DNA of 64,000 nucleotides from CALREJ01 sp035547395 (GCA_035547395.1 DASZVA010000014.1:34621-98620), one strand, 5' to 3'; shown: positions 7,461 to 16,319, numbered from the stretch's first letter. A program made the numbers and translations. Notes: a model not told the origin generated them from the letters alone.

Positions 7461-9065
7461 TCAGTTCACTTTTGGCATACTCATTTGCACCAGTGAATCA
7501 TTATCAATTGCACCGTATATCAAGCTCTTTTTCAGAAATCTAGGTTGCCATATTCTTTTGAATGCATTTTTACTGATCGCACTGTTGAGCACAGTATGAT
7601 AGCCATCCAATTGTTGACCAACATATGCGATATTCGAAGCAGCGCTATCGAATGTTAAATCATCAATCGTTGAAAAGCTTGTCTCGTACTGTTTGGTACA
7701 TGGATCGATATTATTGATGGGTAATGTCGTACTATCCAATTCCGGTTCAATTGATAAATGGTATTGTGCAGACAATATGGAAGATATCGTTGGCAATGGT
7801 CCTATTGGAACCGCATTAAATACAAAATACCAACCTTTATTTACTACAAAGCAGGAATACACATCTGTTACTCGGTACATACTCTCATCTTGATATGGCT
7901 TGCCATTCGCATTCCATTCCAACGACACAATTTTCCCATCCGATTTTCTTTTTGCAAGTTGCGCGAAAACGTCATTCTGAGGAACAAAGATAAAATTACT
8001 AAAGTATGAAAAATAATCCGAAACATCCGTCTCGGCATCATCGATAATTACATGACCGTTTGAAGAACGAAGATTATCGGGCATGTATGCCATATCTTTA
8101 CCGTCATCGCTAAATGCAATATCCATTGCATCAAAGTATTGCTGTTTTGTGGGATTTCCATTTAAAACAAACGGACCTTGCAACATTTTATAATCTATTC
8201 CAACCGCATAGTTTGAACCGTTTTGATCAAATGATATTGAAGATGGAATGTCACTATAAGATACTTTTTGTAAGACTATTCTCTTTTGCATTGTATTCGT
8301 TGCTACATCATGAATTTCAAAAATTACCTCATTATCATGCGATAAGGCAGTATAAAGGAGATATTTGGAATCGGGGCTAAAGCTCATAGAAAAAACCTTT
8401 AAAAACGTTTCACTGACTGTTGCATTATATCCGTCTAATCTGATCGTATCCGCATTCCCATCCGCATTTAGGTCGGCTTGGTTCGCAATATACGCGTAGT
8501 GCTTCAGGTCATTACTGATGATTGGCATTCTTGCTGTCCCATATAAGTCATATCCATCTTTTGATACAACATTTCCACCTGTTCCGTAAAATGTAACCTC
8601 ACCTTTGCTGACATGAATAACTGCAACTTTTGAATAGTCATTTGAATACTGAACTTCCCAGCAATCTACTATGGGAAATTCCGAATTGCATTTTGGAGAA
8701 TTAGCGATGAATGAAGCGGTGAATAAAACTTTTTCTGTTTCTCCCTGCACTTTTCTAACTATACCAATTTTTGGATTACTGTCGGCCTTCATTACCACAG
8801 AAGATTGAGAGGAAGAATTTTGATCAGGTAGATTGGAATTGTGATATTGCGTGATCAAGAAACGATCTCTCAAAGAATGATAAAATCCACCCTCAAAAAA
8901 ATATGAATATGTGGATTGATATTTATTGCTGATAGCAGAATAAATATTCCAATAATTTTTGGAGAGATAGGTTGAAGAAAATTGATAAACTCCAAATCCC
9001 ACTATGATAAATATCAATAGTGCTGTAGTTATCGCCCAAATGTTTTTTAAAGGAATTAAGCGCAT
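7461..9065 (-). CDS. Membrane-anchored beta-propeller-like protein, AT-rich
   Basis: About 534 residues from ATG 9065 (ATG at 9092 would add nine). One N-terminal membrane helix (about 8-30) is followed by an extracytoplasmic domain with recurring blade-like strands, for example MSFSPDSKYLLYTALS, IAFSDDGKDMAYMPDN and SNDLKHYAYIAN, reminiscent of TolB/WD40-like propellers. I recognise no enzymatic motif. The gene is strikingly AT-rich compared with its neighbours, with many AAT, ATT and TAT codons, suggesting recent acquisition. TATTGG ends 8 nt before the chosen start. It lies next to tRNA-Ile and just outside the defence-like island. Confidence 0.75.
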   Translation of the reverse strand: MRLIPLKNIWAITTALLIFIIVGFGVYQFSSTYLSKNYWNIYSAISNKYQSTYSYFFEGGFYHSLRDRFLITQYHNSNLPDQNSSSQSSVVMKADSNPKIGIVRKVQGETEKVLFTASFIANSPKCNSEFPIVDCWEVQYSNDYSKVAVIHVSKGEVTFYGTGGNVVSKDGYDLYGTARMPIISNDLKHYAYIANQADLNADGNADTIRLDGYNATVSETFLKVFSMSFSPDSKYLLYTALSHDNEVIFEIHDVATNTMQKRIVLQKVSYSDIPSSISFDQNGSNYAVGIDYKMLQGPFVLNGNPTKQQYFDAMDIAFSDDGKDMAYMPDNLRSSNGHVIIDDAETDVSDYFSYFSNFIFVPQNDVFAQLAKRKSDGKIVSLEWNANGKPYQDESMYRVTDVYSCFVVNKGWYFVFNAVPIGPLPTISSILSAQYHLSIEPELDSTTLPINNIDPCTKQYETSFSTIDDLTFDSAASNIAYVGQQLDGYHTVLNSAISKNAFKRIWQPRFLKKSLIYGAIDNDSLVQMSMPKVN

Positions 9066-9209
9066 AAATAATACCAATAGTCTGCATGACATATGCTACG
9101 AAGACAAGAATGGTTTGCACATGTCGATTTTATTGAGATGAAGGTCAATATGCTCACATAGAAAAATTAGCCTATTCTGTGTACGCTATTTGCGGATCTT
9201 TCCTCCAAA

Positions 9210-9286
9210 GGGCCAGTAGCTCAGTTGGTTAGAGCTCAGGACTTATAAACCTGCGGTCGATGGTTCAAATCCATCCTGGCCCACCA
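9210..9286 (+). tRNA. tRNA-Ile(UAU)
   Basis: A 77-nt cloverleaf with encoded CCA. Acceptor GGGCCAG pairs with CTGGCCC, the D-stem is GCTC/GAGC and the T-stem GATGG/CCATC with loop TTCAAAT. The anticodon loop CTTATAA gives anticodon UAU, reading AUA as isoleucine. The fifth pair of the anticodon stem is an A-A mismatch (CAGGA/ACCTG). Most bacteria read AUA with a CAU tRNA modified by TilS, so a genuine UAU isoacceptor is unusual. Confidence 0.88.
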
Positions 9287-9385
9287 TTCTGTTTTTAAGA
9301 AGAAAGCCAATTTACGTTCATAGAAACACGAGTATCACAAAATATTGCTTTTCTGTAAAAAAAGCATTGAATACTCGTAACCTCT

Positions 9386-12118
9386 ATGCGACCGAGCGAG
9401 CATGTGAATGGAAACGGCAGTATCACCATACCCGCATCACGTGCCGAACGTTCGGAATCCGTCAGCGCACAAATAAGACAATTGGCGGGTGAGTTCAAGG
9501 TGAGGATGAATCATGATTCTCTGACTCCTGAATTTGTCGGTGAAGTGATTGCAGATTATCAAAACAGAGGTGTGCTTCATGATGCTTTTTCAATAGAGGC
9601 AATCCAGGCACTGAGCGAAATCGAAGGAATGCAAATGGATATCAGGGAAGCCGTAACACGACATGTGTCCGCTTTGCAGACAGTCGAAGATGTAATTGGC
9701 CAGGCACTCACACGCACGAGGGCAATCGATAGAGAGAAGTTTGAATATCGAAAACAATACTGTGATCCGAGAAAAAATTATCTGCTTCCTCAACGGGTCA
9801 AATCCGGAATTGTGGAAGTATATGATCTGCTGGCATCCACACCGGGAGCCCGGGAAAAATTTTTACTGGACTATCACTTTACGGAAGAAGAGATAATGGA
9901 GTGGAAGCAAAAAAAGGAAAGACGCTCAAATGGAGAAGGGGATAACGCGAGTCAAAAAACCGCACAACGCTCGATAGCAATGCCACCCGCTGTTCAAGCA
10001 AAAGCGGAGCAGAGAAATCCCATCGAACAAGCAATCTATGATGCGTTGCAGAACGTTGCCATTGACCATGCGTTATTCTGGAGACGTCGGAAAATGAATA
10101 ATCTGATCAATGCCAAGCTCCCGAAATTCGTCAAAATAGGCGTGGTTCAGATTTTCGACGCCGTTGCCGGAACTCTCGGCTCACAGGAGTATTTGTTGGA
10201 ACATTTCAAATTCAGACGTGAAGAGATCGAGATGTGGCGTCAGCTGTCGGAGCAATCTTCAGCAACACCCGTATCAGAAAAACAAATGAATACTGCGACA
10301 CCATCGGAGACCGCACTCACTCTTCCACACGCCCAAGAGACATCGGTTGCAGCCGATGAAAAACCACGCCCGACAAATGTCTGCAAGCAGGCAATTTATG
10401 ATGCACTGCAAACAATCGATATTCAGAATAAGCAGCGTTTCTGGAGACGCAGATATGGCGTCAGCTTTCCCAATGCCCGGCTGCATGACGATATCAAAAT
10501 AGGAATGGTTCAGCTCTTCGATGCCATCGAACAGACCCCCGGCGCACAAGAATATCTGCTGACAGTGTACAAATTCACACGAGAGGAGATTGAACTTTGG
10601 CGCGGGTTGGCAGAAGAACCGTTGGCTGCGGCATCGTCAGAGCAGCTCGAAACCGTCGACGCACCAATAGACATTGCAGCGACGCAAGAAACGGATGAAG
10701 AGAACCCCGCATTCACTCAACCACAATCGCCGGTTACTATCGATGCAGCGAATGGCAATGTAGAGCCGGCGGAAGAGGCGCATGGTTCGGACAGCGACAC
10801 GACGGCGATCATGGATATGCAGACGCCTGTCGATCCATCGTCGGAAGCGCCCGCGAGTGAACCCGAAAAATCACCGGGGAATGAAGGCAAGCCAGTCAGG
10901 ACCCCCTACATCACGCGGCAACGTCTTCCATCTTTCATCTCCGCATCATCACCCGCACGAAGACCAAGCATCAAATCTCGCGACATACTGAACAAGGACG
11001 TATTGCAGCGTGTCCACATGGTCGTCGAAGGGGACGAGCAGATGGAAGAGGCATGGCATCTCACGCAGCTGTACGCCAGGGGAAATATGGTAATGCTCTA
11101 TCGTGGCGAGCGCGGAACGGGCAAGGAACTGTTTCCCCGCGCGGTGCATCAACTCACAAAAAATGGAAATAAGTTTCTGGCCGTTAACTGCGCCGGCTTC
11201 AATGATGGTGTCGTGGAGAGCGAGCTCTTTGGCCACGAAAAGGGCGCATATACCGATGCGAGAGTGGAGCGCGACGGAGCATTCGGCCATGTGGCGGACG
11301 GAGGCACGCTGCTGCTCGACGAAGTCGGGGACATGCCGCTCAATCAACAGGCAAAGCTCCTGCGCGTTCTGCAGAACCGACAATTCAATCGCGTCGGCAG
11401 CAACAAAATGATCGATATCTCTCCGCAGACCAAAATCATTGCGGCGACAAATCGCGATCTGGAACAATTGGTCGAGGATGGAAAGTTCCGCAGCGACCTC
11501 TACGACCGCCTGCGCGGCTGTCAGATTTTCATCCCGCCGCTTAGGGAAAGAGACGAATCTCATCGCCAAGCACTGGTGAAGCATTTTCTGAACACGATGC
11601 ATAAAGCAGACTGCATCTTTAAGCTGAGCGACGATGCACTGCAGTATATGTTGCAACACGACTACCCGGGAAACGTCCGCGAGCTCAAGGACCACATCGA
11701 GCGTTCGTGCCTCATTGCACAATCAGATGTTTCCTTGAATGAACAATCGGTCACGCTCTCACTGGAACATGTCCGCATGGCGGAGGACATGTCGTCCGTG
11801 CAGATGCTGCGGCACGTTGCGCTCGGCAATAGAGAAGACTGGGCATCTTACTTTAATGGCGCATTGCAGATCTCCGAATCCTGTGATCCGTCAGACCCTG
11901 ATCCCACCATCAACTTCACCGTGCGTTTGAGAGGAGTGGATCAAAATATCAAAGGAATTATGGAAGCAATGATGGTAAAAGTTTGCAGCGGTTTATTGGG
12001 TATTTGTGGAAACAATCAATCAGTGACAGCGGAAATTCTCGGCATCACCCGAGGAAGCTTGCGCAACAAACTAAGGATGAAGGATGTGTTTGAGGAAGAA
12101 GATCGGAAGGGGAAGTGA
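9386..12118 (+). CDS. bEBP-like AAA+ regulator with triple N-terminal repeat and Fis-type HTH
   Basis: 910 residues. Three related modules of about 75 residues lie at about 103-177, 212-288 and 333-409. Modules 2 and 3 share QAIYDALQ, FWRRR, NA-L, KIG-VQ-FDA, QEYLL, KF-REEIE-WR; module 1 is more divergent. A low-complexity acidic linker (about 410-520) follows. Residues about 530-770 are a sigma54-activator-type AAA+ domain: Walker A GERGTGKE, ELFGHEKGAYTDA, Walker B LLLDEVGDMP, and PGNVRELKDHIE. The last 45 residues hold a Fis-like HTH (AEILGITRGSLRNKLRMK). The sigma54-contact loop reads GAYTDA instead of GAFTGA, so classic RpoN activation is doubtful. There is no receiver domain. It directly precedes the Mrr-like nuclease. 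Confidence 0.85.
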   Translation: MRPSEHVNGNGSITIPASRAERSESVSAQIRQLAGEFKVRMNHDSLTPEFVGEVIADYQNRGVLHDAFSIEAIQALSEIEGMQMDIREAVTRHVSALQTVEDVIGQALTRTRAIDREKFEYRKQYCDPRKNYLLPQRVKSGIVEVYDLLASTPGAREKFLLDYHFTEEEIMEWKQKKERRSNGEGDNASQKTAQRSIAMPPAVQAKAEQRNPIEQAIYDALQNVAIDHALFWRRRKMNNLINAKLPKFVKIGVVQIFDAVAGTLGSQEYLLEHFKFRREEIEMWRQLSEQSSATPVSEKQMNTATPSETALTLPHAQETSVAADEKPRPTNVCKQAIYDALQTIDIQNKQRFWRRRYGVSFPNARLHDDIKIGMVQLFDAIEQTPGAQEYLLTVYKFTREEIELWRGLAEEPLAAASSEQLETVDAPIDIAATQETDEENPAFTQPQSPVTIDAANGNVEPAEEAHGSDSDTTAIMDMQTPVDPSSEAPASEPEKSPGNEGKPVRTPYITRQRLPSFISASSPARRPSIKSRDILNKDVLQRVHMVVEGDEQMEEAWHLTQLYARGNMVMLYRGERGTGKELFPRAVHQLTKNGNKFLAVNCAGFNDGVVESELFGHEKGAYTDARVERDGAFGHVADGGTLLLDEVGDMPLNQQAKLLRVLQNRQFNRVGSNKMIDISPQTKIIAATNRDLEQLVEDGKFRSDLYDRLRGCQIFIPPLRERDESHRQALVKHFLNTMHKADCIFKLSDDALQYMLQHDYPGNVRELKDHIERSCLIAQSDVSLNEQSVTLSLEHVRMAEDMSSVQMLRHVALGNREDWASYFNGALQISESCDPSDPDPTINFTVRLRGVDQNIKGIMEAMMVKVCSGLLGICGNNQSVTAEILGITRGSLRNKLRMKDVFEEEDRKGK

Positions 12119-12186
12119 GATAAGCGGTTTTAATACATCCAAATTCACAACTATCTAGAATTAATAATATATGTTATAATTATATT

Positions 12187-12870
12187 GTGTTCAAGCGCAC
12201 AGATTTGGCTGGGCTAACAAGTTACGATTCATTTTTTAACTATGATGACAGACAGTTCGAATATGCTTGCAAATACCTATTGGAGGAAACCGCACAAGCG
12301 AAGTCCGTTTTTGTTACAAGCAAAGGTCCTAAGGGCGGGGATGGAGGTATTGATTTAAAAATACATCTAAAAGATGGACCCATTATCTATGGGCAATGCA
12401 AACTTTGGAGGTCTCGCTACAGAGGACTTATTGCTACTATCAATCAATTGTCGGGTTGTTTGCGTCGCGACAAGATTGACAGAGGCATACTTATGATCAC
12501 CGTCCCAGCAACCGACTACGAGAAAAGAGAAGCAGCCAAATGCGACATCGAGATTATTGATGCTCCCGCATTAGACGCACTGATCGCACAATTACGAACT
12601 AGTAATCAGCCCGTTCTTTCCAAAGTATCCGCCGTTCAAAAGGTTTGCATAATTTTAAAATTCATTTTAATAGTCATTACATTTTTGCTCATCTGCATTG
12701 TTGCAGCACCATTGCTCTTGTTAATGCTACTACTTGCAGCCCTGGCATTTTCAGGAAACATATCCTCGGGTGGAGGCTCTAAATATTATCGTAGGAATAG
12801 GCGACATAAGCGAAGGAGTTACAGAAAATATAGAGGAAAACGAACAACAAACGGATGGGGAGTGGCTTGA
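12187..12870 (+). CDS. Membrane-anchored Mrr-like restriction endonuclease
   Basis: 227 residues from GTG 12187, chosen because a perfect TATAAT ends 6 nt upstream. Residues about 20-135 match the Mrr_cat/PD-(D/E)xK fold: GGDGGIDLKIHL supplies catalytic Asp56, and YGQCKLW supplies the Q-x-K pair (Gln70, Lys72) typical of Mrr. Residues about 150-190 form two hydrophobic helices, followed by a very basic Lys/Arg/Tyr tail (about 198-220). Mrr nucleases cleave modified DNA (type IV restriction); tethering of the nuclease to the membrane with a DNA-binding-like tail is the unusual part. AT-rich relative to core genes. Its own promoter separates it from the AAA+ gene 68 nt upstream. Confidence 0.8.
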   Translation: MFKRTDLAGLTSYDSFFNYDDRQFEYACKYLLEETAQAKSVFVTSKGPKGGDGGIDLKIHLKDGPIIYGQCKLWRSRYRGLIATINQLSGCLRRDKIDRGILMITVPATDYEKREAAKCDIEIIDAPALDALIAQLRTSNQPVLSKVSAVQKVCIILKFILIVITFLLICIVAAPLLLLMLLLAALAFSGNISSGGGSKYYRRNRRHKRRSYRKYRGKRTTNGWGVA

Positions 12871-12958
12871 TGATAAGCATCAAATATATTTCCACACACC
12901 TTTGACGATATTTTGTAGAACCGATGCGTAGGGTTGCGGCATACCCCCACACGGACCC

Positions 12959-13252
12959 ATGAGATTCTCACTCGCAGCCGTCACGGCCACGTCGTTCCTC
13001 GTTGTAGCTCTCCCGATTGTCTCCCCGCTGGCAGAAGCCGCACCACCCACCCGGCCACTCGCTCCGCACGCGCACATGCTGGCACCCGTCACCGGGAATG
13101 ATGATGCCCTGGACGACATCGACCTCCGCGAGGTGGATGATCGTGATGTGGAGGATGATACCACTGGTGATGTGCGGTTGAGGGAGGAGAGGGATGTGCG
13201 GGAGGATGGGGTTGGGGAGGGGGAGAGGAGAGGTGGGGTGGTAGGGAAGTAA
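12959..13252 (+). CDS. Small secreted protein with acidic/Arg low-complexity tail
   Basis: 97 residues. The first 28 form a clear signal peptide (hydrophobic core then LAEA before Ala-Pro-Pro). The mature part is Asp, Glu and Arg rich with VEDD- and VREDG-type low-complexity runs, and ends in a Gly/Arg stretch encoded by extremely G-rich DNA (about 13190-13250). No homology is recognised. The signal peptide is the main argument for translation; the tail could be partly an artefact of a purine-rich repeat. A reading frame on the opposite strand has no comparable features. Confidence 0.45.
   Translation: MRFSLAAVTATSFLVVALPIVSPLAEAAPPTRPLAPHAHMLAPVTGNDDALDDIDLREVDDRDVEDDTTGDVRLREERDVREDGVGEGERRGGVVGK
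13203..13241 (+). repeat. G-rich tract with quadruplex potential
   Basis: Runs of four or five G (GGGG, GGGG, GGGGG, GGGG) lie within about 35 nt on the coding strand at the end of the small secreted-protein gene. Confidence 0.5.
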
Positions 13253-13351
13253 GATAAAATCGGTTATTCTCTTAACAATTGCCATTATAAAAAGATGTGG
13301 CATTATTTATTTATATTTGTAAATTAATATTATCATTTATTCCGACAATTC

Positions 13352-14788
13352 ATGCGTGTTTTGTTAGACACAAACGTCATTATTCAATCCGAGGATGACG
13401 TCGAGCTCTCGGAGCATGTGCAGGAACTCCATCAGCTCGCGCAGAAGCATGGCATTCAGCTGTGTGTCCATCAACAAAACAGGGCTGACTTAATGAATGA
13501 TCGAGATGAACGGAGACGACGAATCACAATTGGCAAGCTGGGTAAATACCCACAGTTAGAATTTAATCAGCAGCCCACCCCAGAATTTTTTGCAGAGATT
13601 GGAGCAGTGTCCACGCCCGGCACCAACGACTTCATCGATGATTGTCTATTGTTCGCATTAAAAAGCCACGCCACCAGCTACTTAATTTCTGAAGACAATG
13701 GCATCCATGCGAAGGCGCGAAGGATCGCCGGAATGGAAGATCGCGTGTTTTTCATAGAGGAATTCATTGAAATGGTAAGGGAGCAGTTTGAACAGGTTAC
13801 GCCAATGCTGCCCACGATTGAAGAGGTTGAGATTAATACACTGAACGTCGATGATCCTATTTTTGATTCTCTCAAGGAAGATTATGACGGATTCACAGAT
13901 TGGTTTCATAGAAAGGCTGAAGAGGGCAGAAGGGCTTGGGTTATGAGACAGGGAACTGCATTAGCCGCAGTTTGCATCTTCGATCCTAGAAACAGGGACT
14001 GCGATGATGGCATGAAGCTATGCACCTTTAAAGCTTCTGATTTACTAAAAGGTCTGAGAGCGGGTGAGCATCTGCTCAAGCAGGCATTTTTTTTCGCCAC
14101 CGAGCACGGCATTACCATGATGCGTGTCGAAGTATTCTCCGATAAAGAATACCTGATAGGCTGGTTTGAAGATTTTGGCTTCTATCAAATTGCATCGAAG
14201 ATGAAGAATGGCCGTACTGAATTGGTCTTCCAAAAAGACATGACGCCCATTACCACAAATGACGGAGCGCCACTGGCCTTAGCAAGAAAACATTTCCCCT
14301 TCCTTCCGGAACCACCATTTGTACGTGCATTTGTCATCCCGATACAGCCCGAATTCAGCAGTATGTTATTTCCGGAGCTCGCAGTACAAGGATCATTGTG
14401 GCTTTCGCCATGCGGTCATGCCATTACGAAAGTATACGTGTGTAATGCGAATACCACGGCTATCCGAAATGGCGACTTGCTGCTGTTCTACGAAAGTCAG
14501 ACGAGGAGGGCGATCTTCGCTCGTGGAGTCGTGGATGATGTATTAAGAAGTTCGGATTCAGAGGAAATACTGACATTCATTGCAAAGCGATCCGTCTATA
14601 CACAAGAGCACATACAGGAAAAGGCGTCTCGCGGCGGCGTGCTGGCCATCAAGTTTTATCAATCTTGTCTTCCAATCACCGACATCGCGTATCAATCTCT
14701 GGAAAGTATGCAAATCTTGAATGGCCCACCGCAGTCAATAGTTCAATTGAGCGACATGGAATACAGTAAGCTTCGACAACTACTATGA
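13352..14788 (+). CDS. PIN nuclease-GNAT-PUA/ASCH-like fusion protein
   Basis: 478 residues in three parts. Residues 1-145 are a PIN domain: LLDTNVII with Asp6, the acidic motif NDFIDDCLL (Asp93, Asp96/97) and LISEDNGIHAKA (Asp115), so the RNase centre looks intact. Residues about 165-300 resemble a GNAT acetyltransferase, with the acetyl-CoA loop variant LRAGEHLLKQA (235-245) and MMRVEVFSDKEYLIGWFEDFGF. Residues about 325-478 have the pattern of a PUA-superfamily (ASCH/EVE-like) domain: NGDLLLFYES, RRAIFARGVVDDV, GVLAIKF. The stop overlaps the next gene, an ASCH-like protein, by 4 nt. The pair sits beside a type I R-M operon; a toxin-like or RNA-sensing defence role is inference. Confidence 0.75.
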   Translation: MRVLLDTNVIIQSEDDVELSEHVQELHQLAQKHGIQLCVHQQNRADLMNDRDERRRRITIGKLGKYPQLEFNQQPTPEFFAEIGAVSTPGTNDFIDDCLLFALKSHATSYLISEDNGIHAKARRIAGMEDRVFFIEEFIEMVREQFEQVTPMLPTIEEVEINTLNVDDPIFDSLKEDYDGFTDWFHRKAEEGRRAWVMRQGTALAAVCIFDPRNRDCDDGMKLCTFKASDLLKGLRAGEHLLKQAFFFATEHGITMMRVEVFSDKEYLIGWFEDFGFYQIASKMKNGRTELVFQKDMTPITTNDGAPLALARKHFPFLPEPPFVRAFVIPIQPEFSSMLFPELAVQGSLWLSPCGHAITKVYVCNANTTAIRNGDLLLFYESQTRRAIFARGVVDDVLRSSDSEEILTFIAKRSVYTQEHIQEKASRGGVLAIKFYQSCLPITDIAYQSLESMQILNGPPQSIVQLSDMEYSKLRQLL

Positions 14789-15195
14789 TCTTCCTCCCGA
14801 TTAAACCAAAGTACGCACTCCAAATTCACCAACTGAACAAGCTCGTCGAATTCCGCAAGGTAGGATTCAAACGAAACAGTGACATTTGCATTGTTTATGC
14901 GAGCAGTCCCGTGAAGAAAATAATTGGCTATTTTGTGATTGAGGAAGTCGCAATGGGTACACCGAACACCATCTGGCGAAAATACGGGCGGCATGGTTGC
15001 ATTAGCAGGGCGGAGTTTTACGAATACTTCGGTTCTTCAGAAAAAGCATTCGCAATAAAAATTAAAAGTTATCATGCGCTCGATCAAGAAGTCGATCCTC
15101 AAGAGCGCATTCGTAATTTTCACATACCACAATCCTTCCGCTATTTGTCCGATTCTGAGCAGAGACATTTAATGCCAGAACTTGCACTCGCCTAA
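14785..15195 (+). CDS. ASCH/PUA-like domain protein
   Basis: 136 residues. MIFLPIKPKYALQIHQLNKLVEFRKVGF strongly resembles the start of COG4933-type ASCH-domain proteins (IFLSIKPKYA-I-GEKK-EFRK). It continues with CIVYASSPVKKIIGYFVIEEV and FYEYFGSSEKAFAIKI, as expected of the PUA-like barrel. These domains bind RNA or nucleotides. The ATG overlaps the preceding stop (ATGA), so the two are translationally coupled and probably act together. The 3' end overlaps the convergent hsdS gene by 4 nt. Confidence 0.75.
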   Translation: MIFLPIKPKYALQIHQLNKLVEFRKVGFKRNSDICIVYASSPVKKIIGYFVIEEVAMGTPNTIWRKYGRHGCISRAEFYEYFGSSEKAFAIKIKSYHALDQEVDPQERIRNFHIPQSFRYLSDSEQRHLMPELALA

Positions 15196-16319
15196 ATAGC
15201 TCCAACGAATGCCTTCTGCATGAGAGCATTAAATTGATTATCAATTTCTAGTGATTGTGAAAACATCTTTTCCTTTATTTCCTCCACTTGAAGAACAATT
15301 TTTTGGAATTCATTTTGCAAATTTACAGGAGGAACTATCAAATCCAAATCTCTAAGAATGCGAAGGTTTATGTTTTTTTGTGCAACTTGTGGTGCATTTT
15401 TTTCGATTATCTCTTTTAGAAAAGAAAGCCAATAAAGAACAAAAAGGTTGTTGGTTTTTTCTGGATCGGGAACAAAACCTACAACGCTGTCTGGAAAGCA
15501 TGCATCAAAAGTAAGAATTCCTGCATCCGCAATGTTTGCAGCAATCGTAATGCACAGGGTGCCTGTAGGCCATTTTTTGCTTTGCTTCAGGCCAAAATCA
15601 GAATAGGTACTTTTGTAATTTCTTATAAGAATGTTTGATTGGGCGACATCCCCCGTTTGAATTAATGGATGGCTACCCCCAAGGAGCTCAGGTGCATTAC
15701 GCGGTCTATGTTTAGATTTGCCTCTGTCCAATGTCCCAAGCTTTCCAAATTTTTCTTTTGGCCAATTTTTAGGATTCGTCACCGGATCACCAAACATCTC
15801 CATAAACACCGCCTGCACGTACCCATCCAGCAGCTTCATTGACTCCCTACGCTTGCGGCGCAGCGCATCGGCTTGGTTGAGGTAGGAGACAATGCGCTTT
15901 TGGTCTTCGAGTGGAATCACTGGAATTCGCAAACTCATCAAAGTTTTTTTGTCGATGTGGGGAATTGTTGCGCCTGTAGCTCTGTCACGTAGATACTTTG
16001 ATTTACTCTGTAGAAATCTGCCAAAAAAGCCCACATCAAAGTAGTGGGTGTCGATTTCTAGTCGCGCCAAAGTGCTGCCAATGACTCCTGATAAGCCGTA
16101 GCCGACCGTTCCCGCGTTAGCTCCATCCCATGCAATGATCACATGCTTAGGATGAACCTCCACTCCGCGTGAAGCCGTATACTTTATGCCATTATCATTC
16201 CTCAAATCGCCAATCTGGATGTACCTCACAAATCCATCTGCCGGATTGTGTTGGTAACTTTCGACTTTTTTGCCCTTCCGAATTTTCACTATGCCTGCGA
16301 GAGCGGCAGAATCAGTCAT
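15192..16319 (-). CDS. hsdS: Type I restriction-modification specificity subunit HsdS
   Basis: 375 residues. Two target-recognition regions (about 1-130 and 185-330) are each followed by a helical spacer: IPLEDQKRIVSYLNQADALRRKRRESMKLLDGYVQAVFMEMFGDP in the middle and VPPVNLQNEFQKIVLQVEEIKEKMF at the end. HsdS gives the HsdM2S methyltransferase and the HsdR complex their DNA specificity. The ATG overlaps the end of hsdM by 8 nt. The recognition regions are visibly AT-richer than the central conserved helix (about 15780-15950), the usual sign of recombinational exchange of recognition domains. Slightly short for a two-TRD protein but intact. Confidence 0.93.
   Translation of the reverse strand: MTDSAALAGIVKIRKGKKVESYQHNPADGFVRYIQIGDLRNDNGIKYTASRGVEVHPKHVIIAWDGANAGTVGYGLSGVIGSTLARLEIDTHYFDVGFFGRFLQSKSKYLRDRATGATIPHIDKKTLMSLRIPVIPLEDQKRIVSYLNQADALRRKRRESMKLLDGYVQAVFMEMFGDPVTNPKNWPKEKFGKLGTLDRGKSKHRPRNAPELLGGSHPLIQTGDVAQSNILIRNYKSTYSDFGLKQSKKWPTGTLCITIAANIADAGILTFDACFPDSVVGFVPDPEKTNNLFVLYWLSFLKEIIEKNAPQVAQKNINLRILRDLDLIVPPVNLQNEFQKIVLQVEEIKEKMFSQSLEIDNQFNALMQKAFVGAI

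Noticed and set aside
12734..12931. Possible frameshifted tail of the Mrr-like gene
   Set aside because: The main frame reads to a stop with a plausible membrane segment and basic tail; the alternate frame shows no domain.
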